From contig NZ_JANAVF010000011.1 in the NCBI RefSeq assembly GCF_024213195.1, positions 124,001 to 188,000 on the forward strand: a DNA stretch of 64,000 bases, read 5' to 3'. Origin of the DNA: Streptomyces sp. TBY4. GTDB lineage: Bacteria > Actinomycetota > Actinomycetes > Streptomycetales > Streptomycetaceae. Of this stretch, positions 27,723 to 38,528 are shown one piece after another (the stretch's first letter is position 1; the number at the start of each line of letters is the position of its first letter). The notes below the pieces were generated by a model. The model had not been told where the DNA came from. It did no database searches and saw only the letters and a program-made list of their open reading frames with translations. A program made the translations under genes and the position numbers.

Positions 27723-27856
27723 GCCTCGCCGGCCTCCCGCCCTGTTGACTGCAACCCTGACTTCGCCTGGCTGCCGCGTTTCGTACTGCGTTTCATACCG
27801 CGCGCTTCATTTACCCGGACGACGATATCCCCCGCGCGATACCTAGGATGGCGGGC

Positions 27857-28198
27857 ATGAGCATCGTGAAGATCAACGCCCTGACCGTCCCGGACGAGCA
27901 GCGAGAGGTTCTGGAGCAGCGGTTCGCCTCCCGTGCCGGCTCCGTGGAGAACTCGGACGGCTTCGAATGGTTCGAGCTGCTGCGGCCCGTCGAGGGCACG
28001 GACCAGTATCTCGTGTACACGCGGTGGCGTTCCGAGGAGGACTTCCAGGCGTGGATGGAGGGGCCCATGAAGGCGGCCCACCAGGGTGGTGCTCCGGCGG
28101 GCGGCGAGGGCGGCGCCGAGCGCCCGAAGCCCGCCGCCACGGGCTCGTCGGTGTGGTCGTTCGAGGTCGTGCAGCAGGCGGCGCCCAAGCAGGGCTGA
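27857..28198 (+). CDS. Antibiotic biosynthesis monooxygenase (ABM) / heme-degrading-like protein
   Basis: 113 residues with the dimeric ferredoxin-like ABM fold: VKINALTVPDEQREVLEQRFASRAGSVENSDGFEWFELLRP, then YLVYTRWRSEEDFQAWM. The strand and helix order resembles IsdG/MhuD heme oxygenases, but heme-binding residues cannot be confirmed. -10 TAGGAT lies seven bases before ATG 27,857, with no ribosome-binding site, so the transcript is probably leaderless. A terminator follows directly. Confidence 0.8.
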   Translation: MSIVKINALTVPDEQREVLEQRFASRAGSVENSDGFEWFELLRPVEGTDQYLVYTRWRSEEDFQAWMEGPMKAAHQGGAPAGGEGGAERPKPAATGSSVWSFEVVQQAAPKQG

Positions 28199-28204
28199 GC
28201 ATCG

Positions 28205-28236
28205 GAAGGGCCCGGAGCCTCGGCTCCGGGCCCTTC
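28205..28236. terminator. Terminator with CTCG tetraloop
   Basis: A 14-bp perfect stem (GAAGGGCCCGGAGC and its complement) closes a CTCG loop, six bases after the ABM gene stop. Confidence 0.85.
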
Positions 28237-28334
28237 TCGCTCGCCTCGTGCGGCCGCTCGGGCCCCTTCGGGCTCCTGGGGTTCCTGGGGCCCCTCAGGC
28301 CTCTACCGGTCCCCTCAGGTCTCTCCCAGGCCCC

Positions 28335-28730
28335 TCAGGCCCAGAAGGCGTCGCTCTCCTCGATGTCCTCGGTGCAGACGTCGAGGTCGCTGATCTTCCC
28401 GGCGACGATCGTGAAGAAGATCCCCTCGTGGATCTCGATCCCGCGGTCGCCCCGGTCGGCGCGGGTTGTGTGGAAACTCATGACGTGGCCGCGGCCGTCG
28501 GCGAGCAGTTTGTCGAGATGCACATTGAATGTGCCGTTCGTCTCTTCGCCGAGGCGGCGGTAGAGGTCGAAGACGGCTTCCCGCCCCTTGTGGTGTCCCG
28601 AGAGGGGGCCGCTCCCGGGCATGTGCTGGATGACGTCGGCCGTCATCATCGTGCTCAGCTTCTCCATGTCGCCCCGGCCGAAGGCCTCGTAGCCGCGGCG
28701 GATCAGGGCACAGTCAGGATGCTCCGACAT
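28335..28730 (-). CDS. SnoaL-like / NTF2-fold protein
   Basis: 131 residues with the cone-shaped NTF2 pattern: IRRGYEAFGRGDMEKLSTMM, VIQHMPGSGPLSGHHKGREAVFDLYRRL and FHTTRADRGDRGIEIHEGIFFTIVAGKI. Members include small cyclases, isomerases and binding proteins; the activity is not predictable here. ATG 28,730 has GAAGGG 10 bases upstream; GTG 28,739 is an alternative. It is divergent from the GNAT gene. Confidence 0.8.
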   Translation of the reverse strand: MSEHPDCALIRRGYEAFGRGDMEKLSTMMTADVIQHMPGSGPLSGHHKGREAVFDLYRRLGEETNGTFNVHLDKLLADGRGHVMSFHTTRADRGDRGIEIHEGIFFTIVAGKISDLDVCTEDIEESDAFWA

Positions 28731-28835
28731 GACGGTCACGCCCTTCGTGGGTACGGTTTGCCCTTTTCCCTATCATCGGCCCGGCCCTGTGGATATTCCA
28801 GCGCGGGCAGCGCGGCGCCGCTCCACAATGACGCC

Positions 28836-29354
28836 ATGACCAGCAAAGAGACCCTTCCCACCCCACCCCCCGGCGGGACCTGGCAGGTCGCCGCCGAGCC
28901 GTTCACCACCCCGGACGCCATCCAGCTGCGCCGCGCGTACTACGCGGAGGTCGCCGGCCGGTACTGGCGGCGGTCCGTCACCGAGGCCGAGATCGACCAG
29001 GGGCTCCTGGACTTCCCGGACGACGAGCTGACGGCGCCGACGGGCCGGTTCGTGGTCGGCAGACTCGACGGCCGCCCCCTCGCCTGCGGCGGGATACGCC
29101 TCCTGGACCCCGCCACCGCCGAGCTGACCCGGGTGTACGTGGACCCGCGCGCCCGCGGCACGGGCGGCGGGGCGGCCCTGCTCCGGGTCCTGGAGGACGC
29201 GGGCCGCGCCCTGGGCGCGGAGCGGGTCCGGCTGGACACCCGCTCCGACCTGGTGGAGGCCCGCGCGCTGTACGCGCGCCAGGGGTACGCGGAGATACCC
29301 GCGTACAGCTCGGGCCCCTACGCGGAGCACTGGTTCGAGAAGCGGCTGGCCTAG
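28836..29354 (+). CDS. GNAT-family N-acetyltransferase
   Basis: 172 residues. Acetyl-CoA motif A is ELTRVYVDPRARGTGGGAALLRVLEDAG, and motif B is YARQGYAEIPAYSSGPYAEHWFEKRL. Substrate unknown. CACAAT lies six bases before the ATG with no ribosome-binding site, again suggesting a leaderless start. It is convergent with the MFS transporter gene. Confidence 0.88.
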   Translation: MTSKETLPTPPPGGTWQVAAEPFTTPDAIQLRRAYYAEVAGRYWRRSVTEAEIDQGLLDFPDDELTAPTGRFVVGRLDGRPLACGGIRLLDPATAELTRVYVDPRARGTGGGAALLRVLEDAGRALGAERVRLDTRSDLVEARALYARQGYAEIPAYSSGPYAEHWFEKRLA

Positions 29355-29418
29355 GCCGTCCTTTTCGGATCGTGCCGGTCAGCGGTCACCCAGCGGGGGT
29401 GTTCACCTCGGCGCGTGC

Positions 29419-31479
29419 TCACCTTGCCGAGTGGTCCCGGCGGGGCAGGGCCTCGTAAGGCTCCTCGGAATCGGAACCGCAGAGCTCCGCGTTGATCTCC
29501 GCGACCAGCTCGGACAGGTCGGTCGGCCGGTCCGGGCCCCACCAGTCGCCGAGCAGCTCGGCGAGCGACTCCTCCCGCGCGGCCGACAGCTTCAGCGCGC
29601 TGTCGCGCCCCTTCTCCGTCAGGACCAGCGACAGCCCGTCGCGGACGGCCAGCCCGCGTTCCTCGACCTGACGGCTCGCGTCCGTGATGGCCCGCAGCGG
29701 CACGATGGTCTTCTCGGCCAGCACGGCCGGGTCGACGGTGCCGTACTTGTTGATCCGCAGCAGCATCCAGCTGGCGGCGGGCAGCAGGTCGTAGCCGGCC
29801 TTGGCGGTGATCTTCTCGTAGACGTGCTTGCGGCCCTGGAGGGTCCCGAGCACCGACAGCGCGCGGGCCACCTCCTCACGGGAGGAGCGCTGCACGGGGT
29901 TGGAGGCGAGGGTCTCGGTGACATCGGGCGCCGTCACCGAGGCGCGCAGCTTGTCCTCCTTGAGGAACCAGGCCACGACGAAGGCCACCAGCACCACGGG
30001 GGCCGCGTAGAGGAAGACATCGGTGATGGAGGTGGAGTAGGCGTCGAGCACGCGCGGTCGCAGCACCGCGGGAAGGCCGCCGATGGCGCGCGGGTCGGCC
30101 TCCAGCCTGCCCGCGTCCAGCCCCGGCGGCAGTGGGATCCCCTTGAGGGCTGCGGCCAGCTTGTCGTCGAGCCGGTTGGTGAAGATCGTGCCGAAGATGG
30201 CGACACCGAAGGAGGCGCCGATGGAGCGGAAGAAGGTGGCACCGGAGGTGGCGACGCCGAGGTCGGCGTAGCTGACCGAGTTCTGCACCACGAGGACGAG
30301 CACCTGCATGACCAGTCCGAGGCCGGCGCCGAAGACGAAGAAGTAGACGCTCATCTCCCAGGTGGAACTGGTGCGCTCCAGCTGGTGCAGGAGCAGCAGC
30401 CCGATCGCGGTCAGGGCCGTGCCCGCGATCGGGAAGACCTTCCAGCGTCCGGTGCGGCTGACGATCTGGCCGGAGACGGTGGAGGTGATCAGCAGTCCGA
30501 GCACCATCGGCAGCATGTGGACGCCCGACATGGTCGGGGAGACGCCCTGGACCACCTGGAGGAAGGTCGGCAGGTAGACCATCGCGCCGAACATCGCGAA
30601 CCCGACGATGAAACTGATGAGCGAGCAGAGGGTGAAGGTCCGGATCCGGAACAGCTTGAGCGGGAGCACCGGCTCCACGGCCCGCTGCTCGACGAGGACG
30701 AAACCGACCAGCAGGACGAGCCCGAGCACCGCGAGCCCGATGATCTCGGGCGAGCTCCAGCCCCACGTACCCCCGAGCGAGGCCACGAGCACCAGGCAGG
30801 TCGCGACGGAGGCGATGAGGAAGGTGCCGAGGTAGTCGATGGTGTGCTTCTCGGTCCGCACAGGGATGCGCAGGCTCGCAGCGATGACGACGAGGGCGAC
30901 GAGCCCGATGGGAAGGTTGATGTAGAAGACCCAACGCCACGACAGGTGGTCCACGAACAGTCCGCCCAGCAGCGGCCCCAGCACGCTGGTGGCCCCGAAG
31001 ACCGCGCCGAAGAGCCCCTGGTACTTGCCGCGCTCGCGCGGCGGGACGATGTCTCCGACGATCGCCATCGACAGCACCATCAGCCCGCCGCCGCCCAGCC
31101 CCTGCAGCGCCCGGAAGCCGATGAGCTGCGGCATGTTCTGCGCCAGCCCGCACAGGGCGGACCCGATCAAAAAGATCACGATGGCGGACTGGAAGAGCTT
31201 CTTGCGTCCGTACTGGTCCCCGAGCTTGCCCCACAGCGGCGTGGCGGCCGTCGAGGCGAGCATGTAGGCCGTGACCACCCATGACAGGTGCGACATCCCG
31301 CCGAGATCGCTGACGATCGTCGGCAGGGCCGTCGACACAATCGTCTGGTCGAGCGAGGAGATGAGCAGCCCCAGCAGCAGCGCACCGATGGAGACGAGCA
31401 CCTCACGCGAGGCGTGCTCGGCGCCGGGTCCGGACGCCCGCTTCCGCGGGCCGGGCTCCGTGGTCACGTCCTGCACCAT
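29419..31479 (-). CDS. DHA2 (EmrB/QacA-type) MFS exporter with C-terminal MarR-like winged-helix domain
   Basis: 686 residues. The first about 520 form a 14-helix drug:H+ antiporter, with motif A GKLGDQYGRKK and motif C VLGPLLGGLFVD. The last about 150 residues are hydrophilic and look like a MarR-type winged helix: KITAKAGYDLLPAASWMLLRIN, ITDASRQVEERGLAVRDG and LVLTEKGRDSAL. A transporter carrying its own DNA-binding or sensor domain is unusual among transporters, though similar proteins occur in Streptomyces. GGAGGAG precedes the ATG. It probably expels a toxic hydrophobic compound. Confidence 0.9.
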   Translation of the reverse strand: MVQDVTTEPGPRKRASGPGAEHASREVLVSIGALLLGLLISSLDQTIVSTALPTIVSDLGGMSHLSWVVTAYMLASTAATPLWGKLGDQYGRKKLFQSAIVIFLIGSALCGLAQNMPQLIGFRALQGLGGGGLMVLSMAIVGDIVPPRERGKYQGLFGAVFGATSVLGPLLGGLFVDHLSWRWVFYINLPIGLVALVVIAASLRIPVRTEKHTIDYLGTFLIASVATCLVLVASLGGTWGWSSPEIIGLAVLGLVLLVGFVLVEQRAVEPVLPLKLFRIRTFTLCSLISFIVGFAMFGAMVYLPTFLQVVQGVSPTMSGVHMLPMVLGLLITSTVSGQIVSRTGRWKVFPIAGTALTAIGLLLLHQLERTSSTWEMSVYFFVFGAGLGLVMQVLVLVVQNSVSYADLGVATSGATFFRSIGASFGVAIFGTIFTNRLDDKLAAALKGIPLPPGLDAGRLEADPRAIGGLPAVLRPRVLDAYSTSITDVFLYAAPVVLVAFVVAWFLKEDKLRASVTAPDVTETLASNPVQRSSREEVARALSVLGTLQGRKHVYEKITAKAGYDLLPAASWMLLRINKYGTVDPAVLAEKTIVPLRAITDASRQVEERGLAVRDGLSLVLTEKGRDSALKLSAAREESLAELLGDWWGPDRPTDLSELVAEINAELCGSDSEEPYEALPRRDHSAR

Positions 31480-31766
31480 CGGCTCCTCCTCAGGCTGATC
31501 GACTCCTCCATCCTGAGCGGTGTGTCCCGTTATGGCCTGTCGGGCGGGTTGGGCGGGTTACCGGCGGTCCCCATATCCGCAGGCAGCAGCCAGGCAAACC
31601 CCAAACCCGACCCCCACCCACCGCCCGGAACCCAACACCCCAAACCCAACCTGCACCTGCCCCCCACCCTTCCAACCCACCCGAATCCGCCCAAGCCGCA
31701 CCGCTGCTGCCCGGGGCCGAGACTCCCTCGTACGGGACCCCCGTAGCGTCCCTTCCTGAAGAAACG

Positions 31767-32486
31767 ATGCAGCTGCGCCCGGTCCCGGCGTACGACCCCT
31801 ACGCGACGCCCGGAGCCCACGACTCGTACAGGTCACCCGAAGCCCCCGCAGGGGCCCACGGCATCCCGCCTCACACAGCACACGGGATGGACGGCGCGAG
31901 CGGCACAGCCCGGCCGGACGGACCGGGCGGGCCCAGACCCTCGCGGCACCGAACCCGCACAGTCCCCACCGCCGCGGCCGCCTTCGCGGCGATCGGCGCG
32001 GCCGTCCTCGTTTCGAGGGCCGCCTTGGACTACGCCTCGCCGGAGCGAGCCTCGCCGACGCGAAGCCCTCGACCGCCCTCACCCAGACCGCAGCCCACCG
32101 CGAGCACCGCCACCGCCCCGACCCCCTCGACCTCCCCCTCCATCTCCGCCGCCCCCTCCCGGTCGACGTCCCTTTCCCCGCCCCCTCGGCCTTGTCCTCG
32201 CCCACCCCGAGCCGTTCGTCGACTCCCTCGGCCACCCCGGCCCCCACCCCGAGCCACTCCTCCGCACCGGCCGCGCGGCCTCCGACACAGGCACCGACCC
32301 CCCGCTATGGGTATTCGGGCCCCGAGGTGGAGAAGCTCCAGCGCCTGCTGGCTGCACAGGGCATCTACCGCGGGAAATACGACGGCCGGTACGGCGCGCC
32401 CACACGCAAGCGGCGGTGTCGACGTTCCAGGCGAGGACCCCTGGGGCGCCTACGGTCCGGCGACCCCTCGCGCGTTGGAGGGATAG
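31767..32486 (+). pseudogene. Frameshifted peptidoglycan-binding-domain protein
   Basis: The first frame gives a plausible N-terminus and a membrane helix (TVPTAAAAFAAIGAAVLV, about residues 65-85). Homology to a PG_binding_1 domain then appears in a second frame around 32,290-32,395 (YGYSGPEVEKLQRLLAAQG). It continues in a third frame (HTQAAVSTFQ, about 32,400-32,430) and returns to the first for the family-typical end DPWGAYGPATPRALEG. At least three frame changes are needed within about 300 bases, so the gene looks broken, unless the sequence has errors in C-rich runs. Confidence 0.65.
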
Positions 32487-32540
32487 AACACACCGGATCC
32501 GGTGGCGAGCACCCCTCCTCGTTTTGTATTCTTCAGGAAC

Positions 32541-32590
32541 AAAGTGGTTCCGTCCTCACTCCCTGACCGGTGGACGGAACCACTTGTTCT
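32541..32590 (+). promoter_or_regulatory. Long inverted repeat in the leader of the HAD gene
   Basis: Arms AAGTGGTTCCGTCC (32,542-32,555) and its exact complement (32,572-32,585) enclose 16 bases. The stem extends further with one bulge. It lies 33 bases before the ATG at 32,619 in locally AT-richer DNA. It could be an attenuator, a terminator of the upstream pseudogene, or a large operator. Confidence 0.6.
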
Positions 32591-32618
32591 CTTTCCCGTC
32601 CCGTCTGGAGCCCCTCCG

Positions 32619-33299
32619 ATGCCGGCCAGCACCACCACCGCCCCCACCGTCCTGACCGCCAAGGCCCTGCTCCTGGACATGGACGGCACCATCGTCAACT
32701 CGGACGCGGTGGTCGAGCGCTGCTGGTACGACTGGGCCGTGGCCCACGGCCTGAACCCGGAGGAGACCCTCAAGGTGGTCCACGGCCGCCAGGGCTACGC
32801 CACGATGGCGATCCTCCTCCCGGACCGCCCGATGGAAGAGAACTTCGCCGAGAACGCGGTGATGCTCGCCCGCGAAACCGCCGACACCGAGGGCGTAGTA
32901 CCGGTCGGCGGCGCTCCCGCCTTCATGGCCGCCCTCCGCACCCTCCCGCACGCCCTGGTCACCTCCGCCGACAAGGCCCTGGCCACGGCCCGGATGACGG
33001 CCGCCGCCCTGCCCATGCCCGAGGTCCGGGTCACCGCCGAGTCCGTACAGGCCAGCAAGCCCGACCCGGAGGGCTTCCTGATGGGTGCCGCCGCCCTCGG
33101 CGTGGACCCGGCCGACTGCATCGTCTTCGAGGACTCGGCCGCCGGCATCGCCGCAGGCCAGGCGGCGGGCATGCGGGTCGTCGGCGTAGGCCCCCGCGCC
33201 GCCGCCCACGGCCCCACCGCCCACGTCCCCGACCTGACCGCCGTCACCGTCACCCCCTCCCCCGACGGCTCCATCACCCTCACCCTCCACCAGCCCTAA
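32619..33299 (+). CDS. HAD-superfamily hydrolase (sugar-phosphatase-like, subfamily IA)
   Basis: 226 residues. Motif I is LLLDMDGTIVNSD with the Asp nucleophile, motif II HALVTSADK, motif III KPDPEGF and motif IV IVFEDSAAGI. The cap between motifs I and II is helical, as in subfamily IA phosphatases that act on hexose or polyol phosphates. The exact substrate is unknown. GGAG lies 8 bases before ATG 32,619. A long inverted repeat in its leader suggests conditional expression. Confidence 0.88.
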   Translation: MPASTTTAPTVLTAKALLLDMDGTIVNSDAVVERCWYDWAVAHGLNPEETLKVVHGRQGYATMAILLPDRPMEENFAENAVMLARETADTEGVVPVGGAPAFMAALRTLPHALVTSADKALATARMTAAALPMPEVRVTAESVQASKPDPEGFLMGAAALGVDPADCIVFEDSAAGIAAGQAAGMRVVGVGPRAAAHGPTAHVPDLTAVTVTPSPDGSITLTLHQP

Positions 33300-34148
33300 C
33301 GACCCCACCCCCGGCGCCCGCCCGACCGGCCCACCAGCCGACCCGAGCCACCCCGCCCCGCCCCGGCACGCAACTCCGACGACGGAACCCCCGCAGGAGC
33401 CCCTCCACGAGCCCCCAGCGACAGCCCGGGCGGCCAGCCCTCACCGACGAACCCCGCTGACAGACACGAGCTACCAGGCGAGGCAGCGGACCTCAGCAGC
33501 TACCCCGGACAGCACACCCTGACGGCCAACCGAGCAACCGCCCCTGCCGGCCACCCCGCCGACCAGACTCCCCCGACAGCCCAAACAACAGACGCCGGCG
33601 AAAGCCCCAAGGCAGCGCCCCCGGCGGCAGACCCGGACGATCAGACCCGGCAGCAAAGCCCGACGGCAGACCCAGGCGGCCAGCCCTCACCGACGAACCC
33701 CGGCGACAGACACGAGCTACCAACCGGGACAGCGGACCTCGGCGGCCGCCCAGGGCAGCAGACCCTGACGGCCACCCCGCCGACCAGGCTCCCCACGGCC
33801 CCGGACAACAGGCCCCGACCGCTGACCCGAGCGGGCAGGCTGAGGAGCCAACCCCTGCGGCGGAGCCTGGCGGCAGACCCAGGCGGCCAGACCGCCCAGC
33901 GGACCTCGGCGGCAGACCCGGGCCGCCTCCGCCCCCATGACCAGACCCGCTGACGGACCCAAGCCCAGCAGGCGGGCCGCCGCTCCCCACCCGGCCAAGC
34001 CCCGCCCTGCTCCCCCGGCCCGGCCAGCCCGCACCCCCTCGCCGCACCCATCCCCACCAGACACACCCGACCGGCCATGCCGGGCCCCTCGGCCCTGCCC
34101 CGCCCCAGCAGCCCGGCACCGCCGACGACGGCCGATGCCCCTACCGCC
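33300..34148. other. 849-base gene-free, low-complexity repeat region
   Basis: Long open frames exist on both strands but are Gly/Arg/Pro-rich and lack domains or ribosome-binding sites. A degenerate direct repeat of about 110 bases is found at 33,431-33,540 and 33,677-33,790. Short motifs such as GGCGGCAGACCC recur at least four times. It looks like decayed repetitive DNA. Confidence 0.6.
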
Positions 34149-34601
34149 TCACGCGACGCAGAACTCGTTCCCCTCAGGGTCCTGCAGCACCACCCCGTAG
34201 TGACTGTCCAACTCATCCAGCACCCGAAGCACAGTCGCCCCCGCCCCGGTCAGCCGCTCCACCGTGGCGTCGACCCTCTGTCTCCGGAGCTCCATCGGAA
34301 CACCGCGCCCGCCGCTGACCTTCAGATCCAGGTGCACCCGGTTCTTGCCGGCCTTGGGCTCCGGCACCTCCTGGAACCACACCCGGGGCCCCCGCCCGGA
34401 CGGATCCACGATCGACTCCGGCACATCCCCCACCCCTTCGGGCAATTCCTCCGCGGGCACGCCCATGCCCTCCCAGTACGCACGCCACGTCGCGTGCCCG
34501 TCCGGCGCCGGCTCCGGCACATAGCCCAGCGCTTCGGTCCAGAACGTCACCATCACCCGCGGATCGGCGCAGTCGACGGTCAGCTGCAAGGTGGTCTCCA
34601 T
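34149..34601 (-). CDS. VOC-family (glyoxalase-like) protein
   Basis: 150 residues, one or two VOC modules: LQLTVDCADPRVMVTFWTEALGY near the start, NRVHLDLKV in the centre and GVVLQDPEGNEFCVA at the end. Family members bind a metal or small drug; no specific activity can be assigned. The product begins METTLQLTVDC, and longer in-frame extensions would run through the divergent small-gene leader. It is unrelated in strand to its neighbours. Confidence 0.82.
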   Translation of the reverse strand: METTLQLTVDCADPRVMVTFWTEALGYVPEPAPDGHATWRAYWEGMGVPAEELPEGVGDVPESIVDPSGRGPRVWFQEVPEPKAGKNRVHLDLKVSGGRGVPMELRRQRVDATVERLTGAGATVLRVLDELDSHYGVVLQDPEGNEFCVA

Positions 34602-34710
34602 GACCCCAGCCTCACAGACAGGTCTGACAACGGCGGGTACGGTCAGCAGTGGCGCACCCGGAACACCGGAGAACGCGCAGGCGGAGAGCATGACCACGGG
34701 GGGAACCGTC

Positions 34711-34917
34711 ATGACCGAACTGATCGTCCTCTTCACCTTGATGGGGATCGCAGGGCTGTACGCCGTCGTCAAGGTGATGCGCCGGGAAAGGCGCCGTCGT
34801 TCCGAGTCGACGGAAGGCCTCCTGATCGAGCTGGAGCGCACCGAGCAACTGCGCAAGGACCGGACCACCTACAGCTCCAACGCAGTCCACAACAACCCCT
34901 TCACCACCGGACTCTGA
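34711..34917 (+). CDS. Small single-helix membrane protein
   Basis: 68 residues: one N-terminal membrane helix (ELIVLFTLMGIAGLYAVV), a strongly basic MRRERRRRSES segment, then a polar tail ending NNPFTTGL. Unknown function. ATG 34,711 is preferred for the GGGGGAA element 6-7 bases upstream; ATG 34,690 with GGAG is possible. A terminator hairpin follows within 10 bases. Confidence 0.6.
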   Translation: MTELIVLFTLMGIAGLYAVVKVMRRERRRRSESTEGLLIELERTEQLRKDRTTYSSNAVHNNPFTTGL

Positions 34918-35284
34918 TTCCGGTTCACGGCGCCGCCCCCCGAACGACGGGGTGCGGCGCCGTTGCCATGCCCGCTGCCGGTACAGCGACTCCGCCCCCG
35001 CCCCCAACCCCGACCGCCCCGAACACAGAGGCAGGCCCCAGGCTCGCACCAGACCGGGAACATTAGCCCTACCCCCACCCGAACCACCCCAGAACCCCAA
35101 CTCCCCCCACCCCAGGGCCCGTCACCCACCTCGCCATGACATGCTCATGCCTTCAGACTGTCACCTCGCGCCCACCCCCACGAAACCCGGCACGGCCAGC
35201 ATGGCCACGCCACAGCACACCCACGGACGCACCCCACAGACCGACCACCACCCCCCTCCCCCCCCTCCCACCCAGGAGCCCCTC
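34918..35284. other. 367-base intergenic region
   Basis: It starts with a terminator stem (ACGGCGCCGC at 34,927-34,936 paired with 34,954-34,963). The rest is C-rich and featureless apart from AGGAG at about 35,274, which serves the next gene. Confidence 0.55.
34927..34963. terminator. Terminator hairpin
   Basis: A 10-bp perfect outer stem, ACGGCGCCGC with GCGGCGCCGT, with additional CCCC/GGGG inner pairing, lies right after the small membrane-protein gene. Confidence 0.75.
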
Positions 35285-35956
35285 ATGACCTCCACCCCCT
35301 CCCGCACCTCCGCGCCCTCCGTCTACGCGCGTCGACTCGGCACGCTCGCCGCCATAGCCGCGGCAGCCACCCTCACCACCCTCCTCACCGCCCCCACCGC
35401 CGCCGCCTCCCCTCCCACCCCCATCAGCGCCGCGGCCGCCCGCTCCTACCTCGCCACCGTCACCCCGAAGACCGAGGGATCCACCAGCGGTTACAGCCGC
35501 GACCTCTTCCCCCACTGGAGCACCGTCTCCGGCACCTGCAACACCCGCGAGACCGTCCTCAAGCGCGACGGTTCGGGCGTGGTCCAGGACTCCTCCTGTG
35601 CCGCCGTCAGCGGCAGCTGGTACTCCGAGTACGACGGCGCCACCTGGACGGCCGCCTCCGACGTCGACATCGACCACATGGTCCCCCTCGCCGAGGCCTG
35701 GCGTTCGGGCGCCAACTCCTGGACCACCGCCAAGCGCCAGCAGTTCGCGAACGACCTCACCCGCCCCCAGCTCATCGCGGTCACCGACAACGTGAACCAG
35801 GCCAAGGGCGACCTCGACCCCGGCAAGTGGCTGCCGCCGCGCACCGCTTACCGCTGCACCTACGCGCGCATGTGGGTCCAGGTCAAGCAGTACTGGGCCC
35901 TGAGCATGGACTCGACGGAGAAGACGGCCCTGGTCAACGTCCTCAACGCCTGCTGA
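35285..35956 (+). CDS. Secreted HNH nuclease-family protein (DUF1524/GmrSD-like)
   Basis: 223 residues. A signal peptide (about 1-45, AAIAAAATLTTLLTAPTAAAS) precedes the mature nuclease domain. The key motif is VDIDHMVPLAEAWRSGA, containing the Asp-His of the HNH core, followed by LIAVTDNVNQAKGDLDPGKW with the metal-loop Asn. Four Cys residues fit two extracellular disulfides. It probably degrades external DNA. AGGAG lies 7 bases before the ATG. Confidence 0.88.
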   Translation: MTSTPSRTSAPSVYARRLGTLAAIAAAATLTTLLTAPTAAASPPTPISAAAARSYLATVTPKTEGSTSGYSRDLFPHWSTVSGTCNTRETVLKRDGSGVVQDSSCAAVSGSWYSEYDGATWTAASDVDIDHMVPLAEAWRSGANSWTTAKRQQFANDLTRPQLIAVTDNVNQAKGDLDPGKWLPPRTAYRCTYARMWVQVKQYWALSMDSTEKTALVNVLNAC

Positions 35957-36074
35957 CGCACCCCCCACCTCCACCCCTGGCCAAGGATCTTTCCCCCGCC
36001 AGGGGGAGGTGGACCACCCCCTCCCCGTCGTACGGTGATCACACGGCAACGTCGGACGAAGGAGGGGGAGTTGC

Positions 36075-37727
<1,653 letters not shown>

Positions 37728-37898
37728 CGGCCGCCGCACTGACGGCCTCCGCACTGGCAGACACCGGAGCACCGACCCGGGCGTCCGGTCCGTGGACACC
37801 CGGCGTACGCTGTTCCGCTGTCAGCCGCCCCTGCCGCTCCCCCGCGACGTCGCGGCGCCTCACGCCGAGGCACGTCAACCGGACTGGGGAGTCCCGTT

Positions 37899-38522
37899 TT
37901 GCTTGAGACTCTGGGCTCGCTGGCTTCGAGCCCGTGGATCTACGCCCTCGTGGCGCTGTCCATCCTGCTCGACGTGTTCCTGCCGGTGCTGCCGAGCGGG
38001 GTACTGGTGGTCACCGCCGCTGCCGCCGCGGCGGCGGCCGGGGCGGCGGGCCCCGTGCCCGTGCAGTCCCAGGTCCCGGACATCCTGGCGCTGCTGGTAA
38101 CAGCCGTCACCGCCTCGGTACTGGGCGACATGGCGGCGTACCGGCTGGCCCGGCGGGGCGGGGCCCGGCTCGACCGGGCCATCGCCCGTTCACGCCGGCT
38201 CACCCGGGCCCACGAGCGCCTCGGCACCGCACTCGCCCGCGGCGGCGGCGCCCTGGTCGTGGTGGCCCGCTTCGCCCCGGCCGGCCGCTCGGTGGTCTCC
38301 CTGGGCGCGGGCAAGACCCACCGCAAGGTCCGGGAGTTCCTGCCCTGGTCGGTCCTGGCCGCCCTCGCCTGGGCCGGGTACAGCATCGCCCTCGGCTACT
38401 TCGGCACCCAGTGGCTGGGCACCACCTGGCTCGGCACCGCGATCTCCCTGATCGCCCTCTTCGCCGCCGGCTCCCTGGCCGCCTTCGTAGTCCGCCGCCC
38501 CACCCCCGCCCCGGCCACCTGA
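37899..38522 (+). CDS. DedA-family membrane protein
   Basis: 207 residues with about five membrane segments. The family core is present: LDVFLPVLPSGVLVVTAAAAA, ASVLGDMAAYRLARRGGARL and ARFAPAGRSVVSLGAGKTHRKVREFLPW, including the conserved Arg-Phe-x-Pro-x-Gly-Arg. DedA proteins are implicated in lipid-carrier (undecaprenyl-phosphate) flipping. The start is TTG 37,899 with GGGGAG 7-8 bases upstream; no ATG or GTG fits. Confidence 0.85.
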   Translation: MLETLGSLASSPWIYALVALSILLDVFLPVLPSGVLVVTAAAAAAAAGAAGPVPVQSQVPDILALLVTAVTASVLGDMAAYRLARRGGARLDRAIARSRRLTRAHERLGTALARGGGALVVVARFAPAGRSVVSLGAGKTHRKVREFLPWSVLAALAWAGYSIALGYFGTQWLGTTWLGTAISLIALFAAGSLAAFVVRRPTPAPAT

Positions 38523-38528
38523 CCCCAC

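Noticed and set aside
33493..34216. Long minus-strand Gly/Arg/Trp-rich frames in the 33-34 kb interval
   Set aside because: They are low complexity, have no domain and no ribosome-binding site, and lie over degenerate repeats.
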